Below, piece by piece: positions 17,616 to 26,253 of a stretch of DNA of 64,000 bases (within the stretch, counting starts at the first letter, position 1; each line of letters starts with the position of its first letter). A program made the position numbers and the translations under genes. Source of the DNA: JANQMX01 sp965247175 (GTDB taxonomy: Bacteria; Pseudomonadota; Alphaproteobacteria; Kiloniellales; DSM-21159); assembly GCA_965247175.1 (NCBI GenBank), contig OZ252006.1, positions 2,108,001 through 2,172,000 on the forward strand. Reading direction: 5' to 3'. The notes beneath the pieces were generated by a model, which saw only the letters and a list, made by a program, of their open reading frames with translations, searched no databases and was not told where the DNA came from.

Positions 17616-18310
17616 GGGGACGACGCAGAGCTGCTGCGGGGGGCGAGCGCTGCCAGGGTCGCGGGTAGCTCGCGCATCGCATCGATGATCGCCACCGCCC
17701 CGGCGCGGCGCAACTCGTCTTCCCCGTGATAGCCGTAGGAAACGCCGACAGCGGCCACATTCGCGCTGCGCGCCATGGCCATATCGAAGCTGGTATCGCC
17801 GACCAACACTGTCTCCTGCGGCTCGGCGCCGGCTTCCGCCATGGCCTGACGCAGCATGGCCGGGTGCGGTTTGCTCGGATGGCGGTCCGCCGTCTGCAAG
17901 GTCACGAAGAGGCCGGAGAGCCGATGGCGGTCCAGGGAGGCCTGCAAGCCGCGCATCGCCTTGCCGGTGGCAATGCCGAGACGGACATCCGGCCGGTTGA
18001 GGCTGACCAGCGTCTCTCGCACGTCCGCGAACAAGGGCTCTTCGAACTCGCTCTGCAGGCGCATGGCCAGAAAGGTGTCGCGGTAAGTTTGAGCCACCTT
18101 CGGCAGGGCGCTCTGCGCCTCTTCCCCCAAGAGCTCTTCGAGCGCCGCTTCGAGCGAGAGGCCCACCACTCGCCGCACCTCGGCCGGCGGTGGCTGGGGC
18201 AAGCCGCAGGCCGTGAAGGCCTCTCCCATGGCAGCAATGATGTTGTACTGGCTGTCGACCAGGGTTCCGTCGTAGTCGAAAACGATCAAGCGATAGGCGT
18301 GGACCGGCAT
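17612..18310 (-). CDS. HAD-superfamily phosphatase (phosphoglycolate-phosphatase-like)
   Basis: The 232-residue product has all four HAD motifs: DYDGTLVDS (nucleophile Asp), the ATGKA threonine loop, a lysine at HPSKPHP and GDTSFDM. A helical cap lies between motifs I and II, as in the Gph family. It lies five bases after the pseudouridine synthase gene and overlaps the ATP12 gene by four bases. Substrate is not determined; the pairing with RluC and ATP12 is common in alphaproteobacteria. Confidence 0.9.
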   Translation of the reverse strand: MPVHAYRLIVFDYDGTLVDSQYNIIAAMGEAFTACGLPQPPPAEVRRVVGLSLEAALEELLGEEAQSALPKVAQTYRDTFLAMRLQSEFEEPLFADVRETLVSLNRPDVRLGIATGKAMRGLQASLDRHRLSGLFVTLQTADRHPSKPHPAMLRQAMAEAGAEPQETVLVGDTSFDMAMARSANVAAVGVSYGYHGEDELRRAGAVAIIDAMRELPATLAALAPRSSSASSP

Positions 18311-18315
18311 TCCGC

Positions 18316-19305
18316 TCAGGCCTCCTCCAGCCAGCTGGCAGCCTCGGCCGCCTTCGGATCTTTCGGATCGAAGCCAAGCGCTTCAAAAGCTGCCAGCATA
18401 TGCTCGGGCGGCGGGGCGACAGCGCGGAAGGTGGTCTCGTCGGAGGGGTGCGGAAGCGCGATCTCGCGGGCATGCAGCATCAGCTTCCCGGGGAGCGCGG
18501 GCCGCTCCGGGAAGGCCGCCCGCCCGCCATATTTCCCATCACCGACGATCGGCCAGCCTTTGGCCAGGCAATGGACTCTGAGCTGATGGGTGCGGCCGGT
18601 CATCGGCCGCAAGCCGAGCCAGGTCACGCCGTGAGACCGGCCCAGCACCGCGTAGCGGGTCCGCGCCGGCTTGCCGGCGACATCGTCGACCATCACCTTC
18701 TCGCCGCCGGCCGGCCCGCTCTTGGCCAGCGGCAGGTTGATCTCGCCCCGCTTCTTCTCAGGGCTGCCGGCGACCAGCGCCCAATAGATCTTCCTCGGCT
18801 TGTCACTCTTGAAGACAGCCGATAGGCGGCGGGCCGCTTCGCGCGTAGAGGCCAGCAGCAGCACGCCGGACGTGTCGCGATCCAGGCGGTGGACCAACCG
18901 CGGCGTCTCGCCCCCCTTGGCCAATGCCGGCAAAAGCGCATCGAGATGACGCTGCTGGCGGCTGCCGCCCTGAACTGCCAGGCCATGGGGCTTGTCGAGC
19001 GCCATGAGCCAGTCGTCGCGGTAAAGCAGCGCTGCCTCCAGCATTTCACGGTCGGCCGTTGCGATCTGCGGTGCCTTCTCGACGGGCCGCGGCGCTTCCA
19101 GAATGGGCGGCACTCTAAGGCGTTGCCCAGCAGTCAGCGTCGTGGCGGCCTTCACCCGCTTGCCCTCGAGGCGGATCTGTCCGCTGCGCAGCAGCTTCTC
19201 CAGGCGCGAGCGCGGCAGGCGCGGATAATGCCGTCTGAACCACTTGTCGAGCCGCAGGCCCTCCTCTTCCGGCGCCACCTCGCGCATCTCCACGGCCGCG
19301 CTCAT
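18316..19305 (-). CDS. RluC/RluD-family 23S rRNA pseudouridine synthase
   Basis: The 329-residue enzyme has an N-terminal S4 RNA-binding domain (LRLDKWFRRHYPRLPRSRLEK) and a catalytic domain with the invariant HRLDRDTSG motif containing the catalytic aspartate. It converts uridines in large-subunit rRNA to pseudouridine. A Gly/Lys block TGRTHQLRVH is also present. Its ATG overlaps the crcB stop by four bases (19302-19305). RluC fits better than RluD by context only. Confidence 0.93.
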   Translation of the reverse strand: MSAAVEMREVAPEEEGLRLDKWFRRHYPRLPRSRLEKLLRSGQIRLEGKRVKAATTLTAGQRLRVPPILEAPRPVEKAPQIATADREMLEAALLYRDDWLMALDKPHGLAVQGGSRQQRHLDALLPALAKGGETPRLVHRLDRDTSGVLLLASTREAARRLSAVFKSDKPRKIYWALVAGSPEKKRGEINLPLAKSGPAGGEKVMVDDVAGKPARTRYAVLGRSHGVTWLGLRPMTGRTHQLRVHCLAKGWPIVGDGKYGGRAAFPERPALPGKLMLHAREIALPHPSDETTFRAVAPPPEHMLAAFEALGFDPKDPKAAEAASWLEEA

Positions 19306-19682
19306 GAGAAGACCGCCCGGCCGAGATGGAGCCCGGCGACCAAGCCCGCCACGGAGAGAACGACAGAGCCGATGATGTAGAGACCAACCGAAAGGAAGGC
19401 GCCCCGCTCAAATAGCAGCATCGTGTCGAGCGAGAAGGTCGAGAAGGTGGTGAAGGCGCCCAGCACACCGACAGCCAGCAGCGCCCGCAGCTCTGGTGAA
19501 GGCGACCAGGCGAGAGCCCAAGTCTCGACCAGGAGCCCCATGACGAACGAGCCGAGGACATTCACAACAAGCGTGCCGTAAGGGAAGCCCTGGCCGAGCC
19601 AGTGCCCGACCTGGCTCATCACCAGGTAGCGACCCACGGCGCCCAGGGCACCTCCGGCGGCAACGGCCAGCAGCATGTTCAT
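19302..19682 (-). CDS. crcB: Fluoride exporter CrcB
   Basis: This small membrane protein (126 residues, four hydrophobic segments) forms dimeric fluoride channels that lower cytoplasmic fluoride. The sequence has GGALGAVGRYLV, the conserved GTLVVNVLGSFVMG and GAFTTFSTFSLDT motifs. I start at ATG 19682, giving the normal family length; a longer in-frame version would add a 26-residue non-homologous head. It leads the operon with rluC, HAD and ATP12. No fluoride riboswitch motif is evident upstream. Confidence 0.93.
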   Translation of the reverse strand: MNMLLAVAAGGALGAVGRYLVMSQVGHWLGQGFPYGTLVVNVLGSFVMGLLVETWALAWSPSPELRALLAVGVLGAFTTFSTFSLDTMLLFERGAFLSVGLYIIGSVVLSVAGLVAGLHLGRAVFS

Positions 19683-19859
19683 GTCGGAAAGACCCTCATG
19701 CAAAGCGCGATAGCAAAGCCCGCCCTCTCCGGCAATCGCGCTGGCCGGCTGGAGCGCCACCCCATGCGGCGCTCACAAGGCAGGCTGGCGGGCTTCGGTG
19801 CTTTAGGCGGACGAGCGCCTCGGCTATGCTCCGCCGCTGCTGACCGACGGAAGACAACC

Positions 19860-21977
19860 ATGCCGCTGGACAACCGCGCGACCGATCTGCCCGAAGGCTG
19901 GGCCTACAGTGCCTGCCCGCACGACTGCCCTTCGACCTGCGGGCTTGAGGTGCAACTGCTCGACGACGGCCGCGTCGGCAAGCTGCGGGGCGCGCGCGCC
20001 AACCCCTATACGGCCGGCGTGATCTGCGCCAAGGTCGCGCGCTACGCCGAGCGGGTGCATCACCCGGAGCGCTTGACCGCGCCGCTGAAGCGAACCGGTG
20101 AAAAGGGGCTGAGCGGTACCAGCTTCGCGTCCATCTCCTGGGACGCGGCGCTCGACGAGGTCGCCGAAGCCTTCACCCAGGCGGAGCAGCGCTACGGGTC
20201 GGAGACTGTTTGGCCGCACTACTTCGCCGGCACCATGGGCCATGTGCAACGCGACGGCATCAACCGCCTGCGCCATGCCAAGCGCTACTCCGGTCAGTGG
20301 TCGACCATCTGCACCAGCCTGCCCGAGTCCGGCTGGCTGGCCGGGGTCGGCGCCAAGAAAGGTGTCGATGCGCGCGAGATGGCCAAGTCCGACCTGATCG
20401 TCATCTGGGGCGGCAACCCGGTCAATACGCAGGTGAACGTCATGACCCACGTGGCGTACGCGCGCAAGGCGCGCGGCGCCAAGCTGGTGGTGATCGACCC
20501 TTACCGTACCGGTACGGCCGAGCAGGCCGACCTACATTTGGCCGTCAAGCCCAGTACGGACGGCGCTCTGGCCGCCGCGGTTGTTAATGTTCTGCTAAAT
20601 GAGGGCTACGCAGACCGCGCGTACCTGGCGAAGCACACGGATTGGAGCGAAGAAGCGGAGCAGCACTTTGCCGAGCGTACGCCCGCCTGGGCATCGAGCA
20701 TCACCGGTCTAAGTGAGGAGGACATCCTCGCCTTCGCTCGGCTCTATGGCTCTACCAAGCGCAGCTATCTGCGCATCGGCTATGGCTTCGCCCGCGCCCG
20801 CAACGGCTCTGCCAACCTGCACGCGGCCTCTTGTCTGCCGGCCATGACCGGCGCCTGGCAGTACGAGGGCGGCGGCGCGCTCTGGGGCAACGGTGTCATT
20901 TACGGCCTGGACAAGACCCTGGTCGAAGGTCTCGACGTGCGCGACCCGAGCGTGCGCATCCTGGACCAGTCGCGGATCGGCCCCATCCTGACCGGCGACA
21001 AACGCGATCTCGGCGAGGGGCCGCCCGTCACCGCCCTGCTGATCCAGAACACCAATCCGGCTGCCGTGAGCCCGGAAACCAGGAAGTGTCTCGACGGCCT
21101 GGGACGCAGCGACCTTTTCACCTGCGTCCACGAGCAGTTCATGACCGAGACGGCGGCGCTTGCCGACATCGTTCTGCCGGCCACCACCTTTCTGGAGCAC
21201 GCCGATTGCTATACGGCGAGTGGCCACACCTTCTTCCAGGTGGCCAAGCCCTTGATCGACCCGCTGCCCGAGTGCCGCTCGAATCACGAGGTGATCTGCG
21301 CCTTGGCCAAGCGCCTCGGCGCCGAACATCCCGGCTTCGAGATGAGCGCCTGGGACCTGATCGACCGCACCCTAAAGGCGTCGGGCATGCCCTCGGCCGA
21401 GGAAGTCTGGCAGGGCCAAGGGCTCGACAAGTCCGAGGGCTTCGAGACGGCGCATTTCCTTTCCGGCTTCCCGCAACCCGACGGCAAGTTCCACTTCAAG
21501 GCAGACTGGCAGCGCGTGGCCGAGGCATACATCGGTCAGCCCAGCTATGCCGGCCTGTTCGCGGGCATGCCGGGCTATGCCGATCACTGGGAAGCGCTCG
21601 ATGCCGCGGACGAGGAACGGCCCTACCGCTTGGTCGCAGCACCGGCCCGCGGCTTCCTGAACACCAGCTTCACCGAGACGCCAGGCTCCCAGGCGCGGGA
21701 AGGCCGCCCCGAGGTGCTGGTCCATCCCGAGACCTGTGCCGCCCTCGGTATTGAAGACGGCGCTCGCGTTCGCCTTGGCAATGCCCTTGGCTCGGTCGTG
21801 CTGCATGCCAAGGCCTTCGACGGTCTGCAGCCGGACGTGCTGGTCGTCGAGTCGATCTTCCCCAACCACCGTTTCGAAGAAGGCCTGGGGATAAACACCT
21901 TGGTCAGCGCCGACCCCGGTGCGCCCCGGGGCGGCGCGGTTTTCCACGATACGGCCGTGTGGCTGCGCCCGGCCTAG
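19860..21977 (+). CDS. Molybdopterin-dependent oxidoreductase, FeS-containing catalytic subunit
   Basis: The 705-residue product belongs to the DMSO-reductase/formate-dehydrogenase superfamily. It opens with a [4Fe-4S] motif (Cys19, Cys23, Cys27, Cys56), has molybdopterin-binding blocks such as IVIWGGNPVNTQVN, and ends with a molybdopterin dinucleotide-binding domain (HPETCAALGIEDGARVRLGN). No twin-arginine signal is seen, so it is probably cytoplasmic. No electron-transfer or membrane-anchor subunit is nearby. The start is ATG 19860, giving a compact N-terminus. Substrate and redox partner are unknown. Confidence 0.9.
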   Translation: MPLDNRATDLPEGWAYSACPHDCPSTCGLEVQLLDDGRVGKLRGARANPYTAGVICAKVARYAERVHHPERLTAPLKRTGEKGLSGTSFASISWDAALDEVAEAFTQAEQRYGSETVWPHYFAGTMGHVQRDGINRLRHAKRYSGQWSTICTSLPESGWLAGVGAKKGVDAREMAKSDLIVIWGGNPVNTQVNVMTHVAYARKARGAKLVVIDPYRTGTAEQADLHLAVKPSTDGALAAAVVNVLLNEGYADRAYLAKHTDWSEEAEQHFAERTPAWASSITGLSEEDILAFARLYGSTKRSYLRIGYGFARARNGSANLHAASCLPAMTGAWQYEGGGALWGNGVIYGLDKTLVEGLDVRDPSVRILDQSRIGPILTGDKRDLGEGPPVTALLIQNTNPAAVSPETRKCLDGLGRSDLFTCVHEQFMTETAALADIVLPATTFLEHADCYTASGHTFFQVAKPLIDPLPECRSNHEVICALAKRLGAEHPGFEMSAWDLIDRTLKASGMPSAEEVWQGQGLDKSEGFETAHFLSGFPQPDGKFHFKADWQRVAEAYIGQPSYAGLFAGMPGYADHWEALDAADEERPYRLVAAPARGFLNTSFTETPGSQAREGRPEVLVHPETCAALGIEDGARVRLGNALGSVVLHAKAFDGLQPDVLVVESIFPNHRFEEGLGINTLVSADPGAPRGGAVFHDTAVWLRPA

Positions 21978-22086
21978 TAGATTCCGAAAACTGTCAAGCC
22001 CATTAGGCGCTTGCGGCCTGCTCTCCTGCTTCTACCATATTTGGGCGGCGGTTCGATTCGCCCCTGTCACAGGCATGGGAAAGGGA

Positions 22087-23016
22087 ATGCAGACAGCCAC
22101 CAACACAGACGCTTCACGCGGTAAGCTGATCGTTCTCGGCAATGAGAAGGGCGGCTCAGGCAAGTCGACGACGGCAATGCACGTGGTCGTCTCCCTGCTC
22201 TGCCAAGGCCACTCCGTGGGCGCCGTGGACCTGGACGCTCGCCAGGGAACGCTCTCGCGCTACATCGAAAACCGCGCCGCGCTCAATCGCCGCAACAGCC
22301 TGTCCCTGCCCTGCCCCAAGCTCGAATCCGTGCTGCCGTCGAGCCGCCGCGATCGGGACGACGCCGAGAAAGAGGATCTCGAAAACCTCGAGGAGGCGCT
22401 GAACAAGCTACGCCCAGCCGATTTCATCGTCATCGACACGCCAGGCAGCGCCTCGCATCTCTCCCGCCTCGGCCATAGCCTGGCAGACATCCTGATCACG
22501 CCGCTCAACGACTCTTTCATCGACCTCGATCTTCTGGCCCGCATCGACCCGGATGCGCACAGCATCCTTGGCCCCAGCATCTACAGCCAGATGGTGTGGG
22601 AGCAGCGGCAAATGCGTGCTCGCGCCGGACGACGGCCGACCGAGTGGATCGTGATGCGCAATCGCCTCTCCCACATCGACGCCCGCAACAAGCGGGTGAT
22701 GAGCAGTTTGCTCGACCAGCTTGCACAGCGCATCGGTTTTCGTCTGGCCCCAGGCTTCGGCGAGCGCGTTATCTTTCGCGAGCTTTTCCCCAAAGGCTTG
22801 ACGCTGCTGGATTTGAAGGAAGACGGCACCGGCGTAGACATGACCATGAGCCATGTGGCCGCCCGCGCCGAAATCCGCAGCCTGCTTGACGTTATCGGCT
22901 TCGAGGAGCCCAATCTCCAGGCAGCCAACGATCTGGGCGCGGCGTCAGCCGAGGAAGCAAGCGCGGCAATCAAGGTTAACGGCGCCGAAGCGAAGTCGCG
23001 GGTGATGGCCGGTTAG
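22087..23016 (+). CDS. mipZ: Division-plane positioning ATPase MipZ
   Basis: MipZ is the ParA-like ATPase that forms a bipolar gradient and blocks FtsZ assembly away from midcell in alphaproteobacteria. The 309-residue product begins KLIVLGNEKGGSGKSTTAMH (deviant Walker A) and continues AVDLDARQGTLSRYIENR and DFIVIDTPGSASHLSR. The length and the C-terminal FRELFPKGLTLLDL match MipZ rather than ParA. I start at ATG 22087; ATG 22075 is possible. The next genes encode a VWA-like protein and a J-domain protein. Confidence 0.94.
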   Translation: MQTATNTDASRGKLIVLGNEKGGSGKSTTAMHVVVSLLCQGHSVGAVDLDARQGTLSRYIENRAALNRRNSLSLPCPKLESVLPSSRRDRDDAEKEDLENLEEALNKLRPADFIVIDTPGSASHLSRLGHSLADILITPLNDSFIDLDLLARIDPDAHSILGPSIYSQMVWEQRQMRARAGRRPTEWIVMRNRLSHIDARNKRVMSSLLDQLAQRIGFRLAPGFGERVIFRELFPKGLTLLDLKEDGTGVDMTMSHVAARAEIRSLLDVIGFEEPNLQAANDLGAASAEEASAAIKVNGAEAKSRVMAG

Positions 23017-23085
23017 TCTCAGTAGCCTGAGCCGCTGGAAAGAACCGAATTTGCGCCCCATCTTTTGAGTCCGAAAGGACCAGTC

Positions 23086-23790
23086 ATGAGCCGGGACCGC
23101 AAACTCCCGACCGCGCAGGAAAGCAGCGAGGACGTTTCCGCCTTTCTTAGCAAGGTCGCGTCCATTCCGCGCTCCGCCAAGAGCGGCCGGGGCCGCATCA
23201 TCTTTGCCCTCGATGCGACGGCGAGCCGTCAGCCGACCTGGGATAGGGCGAGCCATATTCAGGCCGAGATGTTCAAGGAAACCGAGCGCCTGGGCGGGCT
23301 CGAAGTGCAGCTTCTGTTCTATCGAGGCTATGGCGAATGCAAGGCCAGCAAATGGCTGACGAATACCGATACCGTGTTGCGACACATGACGGGCGTGACC
23401 TGCCTCGCGGGACGGACGCAACTCCGCCGCGTCCTGGATCACGGGGCCAAAGAAGCCCGCGCCAGCAAGGTGGATGCGCTGATCTTCGTTGGCGACGCCA
23501 TGGAAGAGGATATCGACGCCTTAGGGCACAAGGCGGGCGAGCTTGGACTGCTCGGCCTCCCCTGCTTCATGTTTCACGAAGGGCACGACCCGGTCTCATG
23601 GAATGCCTTTCAGCAGATTGCACGCCTGAGCGGCGGGGCCTGCTGCCGCTTCGACCCTTCGGCCCCGCAGCAGTTGCGCGACCTGCTGGCTGCCGTCGCC
23701 GTCTATGCCGCCGGCGGCCGCGCCGCCCTATCGGACTTCAGCAAAGATCGAGGCGGTCCCGTGGCGCTCCTAACCAAGCAGGTCAAGTGA
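23086..23790 (+). CDS. VWA-like domain protein of unknown function
   Basis: The 234-residue product has a VWA-like fold signature: GRIIFALDATASRQPTWD near the N-terminus corresponds to the MIDAS strand, but reads DATAS instead of DxSxS, so metal binding is uncertain. KVDALIFVGDAMEEDIDAL matches the later VWA strand. No signal peptide or membrane segment is seen. It lies 69 bp after mipZ and 13 bp before the J-domain gene, suggesting co-transcription. Function is not known. Confidence 0.8.
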   Translation: MSRDRKLPTAQESSEDVSAFLSKVASIPRSAKSGRGRIIFALDATASRQPTWDRASHIQAEMFKETERLGGLEVQLLFYRGYGECKASKWLTNTDTVLRHMTGVTCLAGRTQLRRVLDHGAKEARASKVDALIFVGDAMEEDIDALGHKAGELGLLGLPCFMFHEGHDPVSWNAFQQIARLSGGACCRFDPSAPQQLRDLLAAVAVYAAGGRAALSDFSKDRGGPVALLTKQVK

Positions 23791-23803
23791 GCGCGCAGCA
23801 GCG

Positions 23804-24541
23804 ATGATCCGCTTCGTCCTGCTCGGTCTCTGTCTGGTGGCGGGGCTCTACCTGCTCTACCGCTGGTACACGCGCGCCCAACCTCGTGAGATCATCAAGG
23901 GCCTGAAGTGGGCCTCGATTATCCTTGGCAGCATTTTGCTGGTCTGGGTCGTTCTCTCAGGCGCGAAAGCGCTGGCCGCCTTCGCTCTGCCACTCCTGCT
24001 GCCCCTCATTCCGGTCCTGATCGGGCTCGCCCGCCGCATCAAGGCCGCGAACGGCCCCACGCCCGGGAAGACGACGGAGGTGGAGACCGCCTTTCTGCGC
24101 ATGACCCTGGACCACGACAGCGGCCGCATGGAGGGCACGGTCACACAAGGGGCTTTCCGCGGGCAGCGCCTGTCCGAGTTGGACGACTACGAAATTGGCG
24201 AGCTTCTGCGGGAGTGCCGCGCGGAAGACGAGGATTCGGCCAAGTTGCTGGAGTCCTACATCAGCCGCGAACGCAGCACCGCGGACGCAGGCGATGCCAA
24301 TGCGTCAGGAAGCGAGGAGGAGCAGGACCGGCGTCATGCACGCAGCCGGCCCGGCGGCATGTCGACGGCGGAGGCCTACCAGATCCTGGACCTCGAGCCG
24401 GGCGCCACGCGGGACGACGTTCTCGCCGCCCATCGGCGCCTCATGCTCCAGATGCACCCGGACCATGGCGGCTCAAACTACCTGGCCGCCAAAATCAATC
24501 AGGCTAAGGACGTGCTGCTCGCCGGCCTAGGGGGAGGCTGA
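23804..24541 (+). CDS. Membrane-anchored J-domain protein
   Basis: The 245-residue protein has two hydrophobic N-terminal segments (about residues 4-20 and 38-75), a charged linker, and a C-terminal J domain (about 188-245) with EAYQILDLEPGATRDDV and the HPD motif MHPDHGG that stimulates DnaK ATPase. This layout resembles Pam18-type or DjlA-like co-chaperones. It follows the VWA-like gene by 13 bases. DnaJ-like genes beside mipZ are common in alphaproteobacteria. Confidence 0.88.
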   Translation: MIRFVLLGLCLVAGLYLLYRWYTRAQPREIIKGLKWASIILGSILLVWVVLSGAKALAAFALPLLLPLIPVLIGLARRIKAANGPTPGKTTEVETAFLRMTLDHDSGRMEGTVTQGAFRGQRLSELDDYEIGELLRECRAEDEDSAKLLESYISRERSTADAGDANASGSEEEQDRRHARSRPGGMSTAEAYQILDLEPGATRDDVLAAHRRLMLQMHPDHGGSNYLAAKINQAKDVLLAGLGGG

Positions 24542-24547
24542 CTGCCC

Positions 24548-26119
24548 CTAGTCCAGGTCCGGCGCGCCGCCCTCCTCCTTACGCCGCTCGACGAAGGCTT
24601 CGAGCTCCTCATTGATCGCCGGGTCGAGCGGTGGCGGCTCGAACTCCGCGAGGATCTGCTTGTAGAGACGATGCGCACGCTGGCTCGCGGTCTGCGCGCC
24701 ATCTTCCTCCCAGGTCTCGAAGTTACGCCAGTCGGAAAGGATGGGCGGATAGAAAGCCGTCTCGTAGCGCGCCAGGGTATGCGGCTCACCAAAGAAGTGG
24801 CCGCCCGGGCCGACGCCCTTGATCGCCTCGAAACCCAGTTCGTCCTCGTCCACCTGGATGGGCTGCATGAACTCGACCAGCATCTGGATCATCTCGGCGT
24901 CGAGCATGACCTTCTCGAAGGAGGCAGTCAGGCCGCCTTCCAGCCAGCCGGCAGCGTGCATGATGAAGTTGCCGTGGCCGAGCATCAGCGCCCAGAGCGA
25001 CATTTCCGATTCGTAAGCCGCCTGCGCGTCGGGGGTGTTCGAGGCATTCACGTTGGAGGTGCGATATGGCAGGCCGTAGTTGCGGGCCAGTTGGCCGCCG
25101 GCGATCACCGCCTTGGCGTACTCCGGCGTGCCGAAGGCAGGGGCGCCCGACTTCATATCGACGTTGGAGGTGAAACCGCCGTAGATCACCGGGGCGCCGG
25201 GCTTGACCATCTGCGTGAAGGCGATGGCGGCGAGAGCCTCGGCATTCTGCTGCACCAGCGCGCCGGCGATGGTGGCTGGCGCCATGGCCCCGCTCAGGGT
25301 GAAGGGCGTCAGCGCGATGGGCTGCTTGCGCTTGGCCATCTCAATGATGCCCTCGATCATCGGCTTGTCGAGGCGCAGCGGTGAGGAGGTATTGACGATG
25401 GTGATCAGGCTCGGCTCGCGGGCGAATTGCTCTTCGCTCACGCCCCGGGCGATGCGGGCGATCTCGATGCCGTCGAGGATGCGCTGTCGGCCCAGCGAGT
25501 AGGCGTGAAAGACCTTGTCGGTCAGCCGCACCATGTCGGCCAAGGCGTCGAGATGGCGGGTCGCCGGCGGCAGGTCGATGGGCTCCACCGGATAGCCGCC
25601 GATCAGATGAATGGTGTGGATGCTCTGAGCCAGCCGGAGCAGATCCTGGAAGTCCTTGCGGTTGCCGCGGCGGCGGCCGCCTTCCAGGTCGCTGACATTG
25701 GGCGGGCTGGCCACCATGGAGAAGGCCAGCCGGTTGCCGCCGAAGACGAAGCTGTGCGCAGGGTTGCGCGCGTGCATGGCGATCTGCGAGGGCGCCTTGG
25801 CGACCAGCTCTTCCACCAGATAGCGGTCGAAGCGGACACGCTCGCTGCCCGACTGCACCTGCGCGCCGCCCTGCTGCAGGATGTGCAGGGCTTCGGGGTG
25901 GAGAAAGTCCATGCCGACCTCCTCCAGGACGCGCATGGAGGCCTCATGGATGTCGGCGATGCGGTCTTCCGACAGCAGGGTCAAGGGCGGAAAAGGCACC
26001 TCGGGCAAGCGCCAGGGCCTTTGCGGGAAGCGGTCGCTTCGTCCCTTGGCCCGCAACTCGGCGCGGCGGCTTGTCTCACGTCGCCGCCCAAGCCTTGGGC
26101 GGGCCCGCGTCTCTTCCAT
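24548..26119 (-). CDS. MttB-family methyltransferase lacking pyrrolysine
   Basis: The 523-residue product belongs to the trimethylamine methyltransferase family. It contains SLITIVNTSSPLRLDKPMIE, KPGAPVIYGGFTSNVDMKSG and GHGNFIMHAAGWLEGGLT, typical MttB blocks. The reading frame is open with no in-frame amber codon, so it is of the non-pyrrolysine type that demethylates quaternary amines such as glycine betaine. The start is ATG 26119 behind GGGAG. No corrinoid protein is nearby. A LysR-type gene lies upstream on the same strand. Substrate unknown. Confidence 0.9.
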   Translation of the reverse strand: MEETRARPRLGRRRETSRRAELRAKGRSDRFPQRPWRLPEVPFPPLTLLSEDRIADIHEASMRVLEEVGMDFLHPEALHILQQGGAQVQSGSERVRFDRYLVEELVAKAPSQIAMHARNPAHSFVFGGNRLAFSMVASPPNVSDLEGGRRRGNRKDFQDLLRLAQSIHTIHLIGGYPVEPIDLPPATRHLDALADMVRLTDKVFHAYSLGRQRILDGIEIARIARGVSEEQFAREPSLITIVNTSSPLRLDKPMIEGIIEMAKRKQPIALTPFTLSGAMAPATIAGALVQQNAEALAAIAFTQMVKPGAPVIYGGFTSNVDMKSGAPAFGTPEYAKAVIAGGQLARNYGLPYRTSNVNASNTPDAQAAYESEMSLWALMLGHGNFIMHAAGWLEGGLTASFEKVMLDAEMIQMLVEFMQPIQVDEDELGFEAIKGVGPGGHFFGEPHTLARYETAFYPPILSDWRNFETWEEDGAQTASQRAHRLYKQILAEFEPPPLDPAINEELEAFVERRKEEGGAPDLD

Positions 26120-26178
26120 GAAAGCTCCCTTCGTGACGCTCTTTTCTTGGCCCGCGAAACGGCTCTACGGGCCGAGGC

Positions 26179-26194
26179 AGATTGCTAGCAATCT
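26179..26194. promoter_or_regulatory. 16-bp perfect palindrome upstream of the MttB-like gene
   Basis: AGATTGCTAGCAATCT is a perfect palindrome about 60 bp before the methyltransferase ATG and just after the LysR gene. Its inner ATTGC/GCAAT arms are typical of regulator operators; LysR proteins often bind such dyads. Binding is not proven. Confidence 0.5.
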
Positions 26195-26253
26195 CCCTAC
26201 TTCCGTCCCTCTTATTTGCGTCTTCGGGTGACGTGTCCCCGGCATTCCTGGCT

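Noticed and set aside
22045..22065. GGTTCGATTCGCC resembling a tRNA T-arm
   Set aside because: No matching acceptor, D or anticodon arms can be folded around it.
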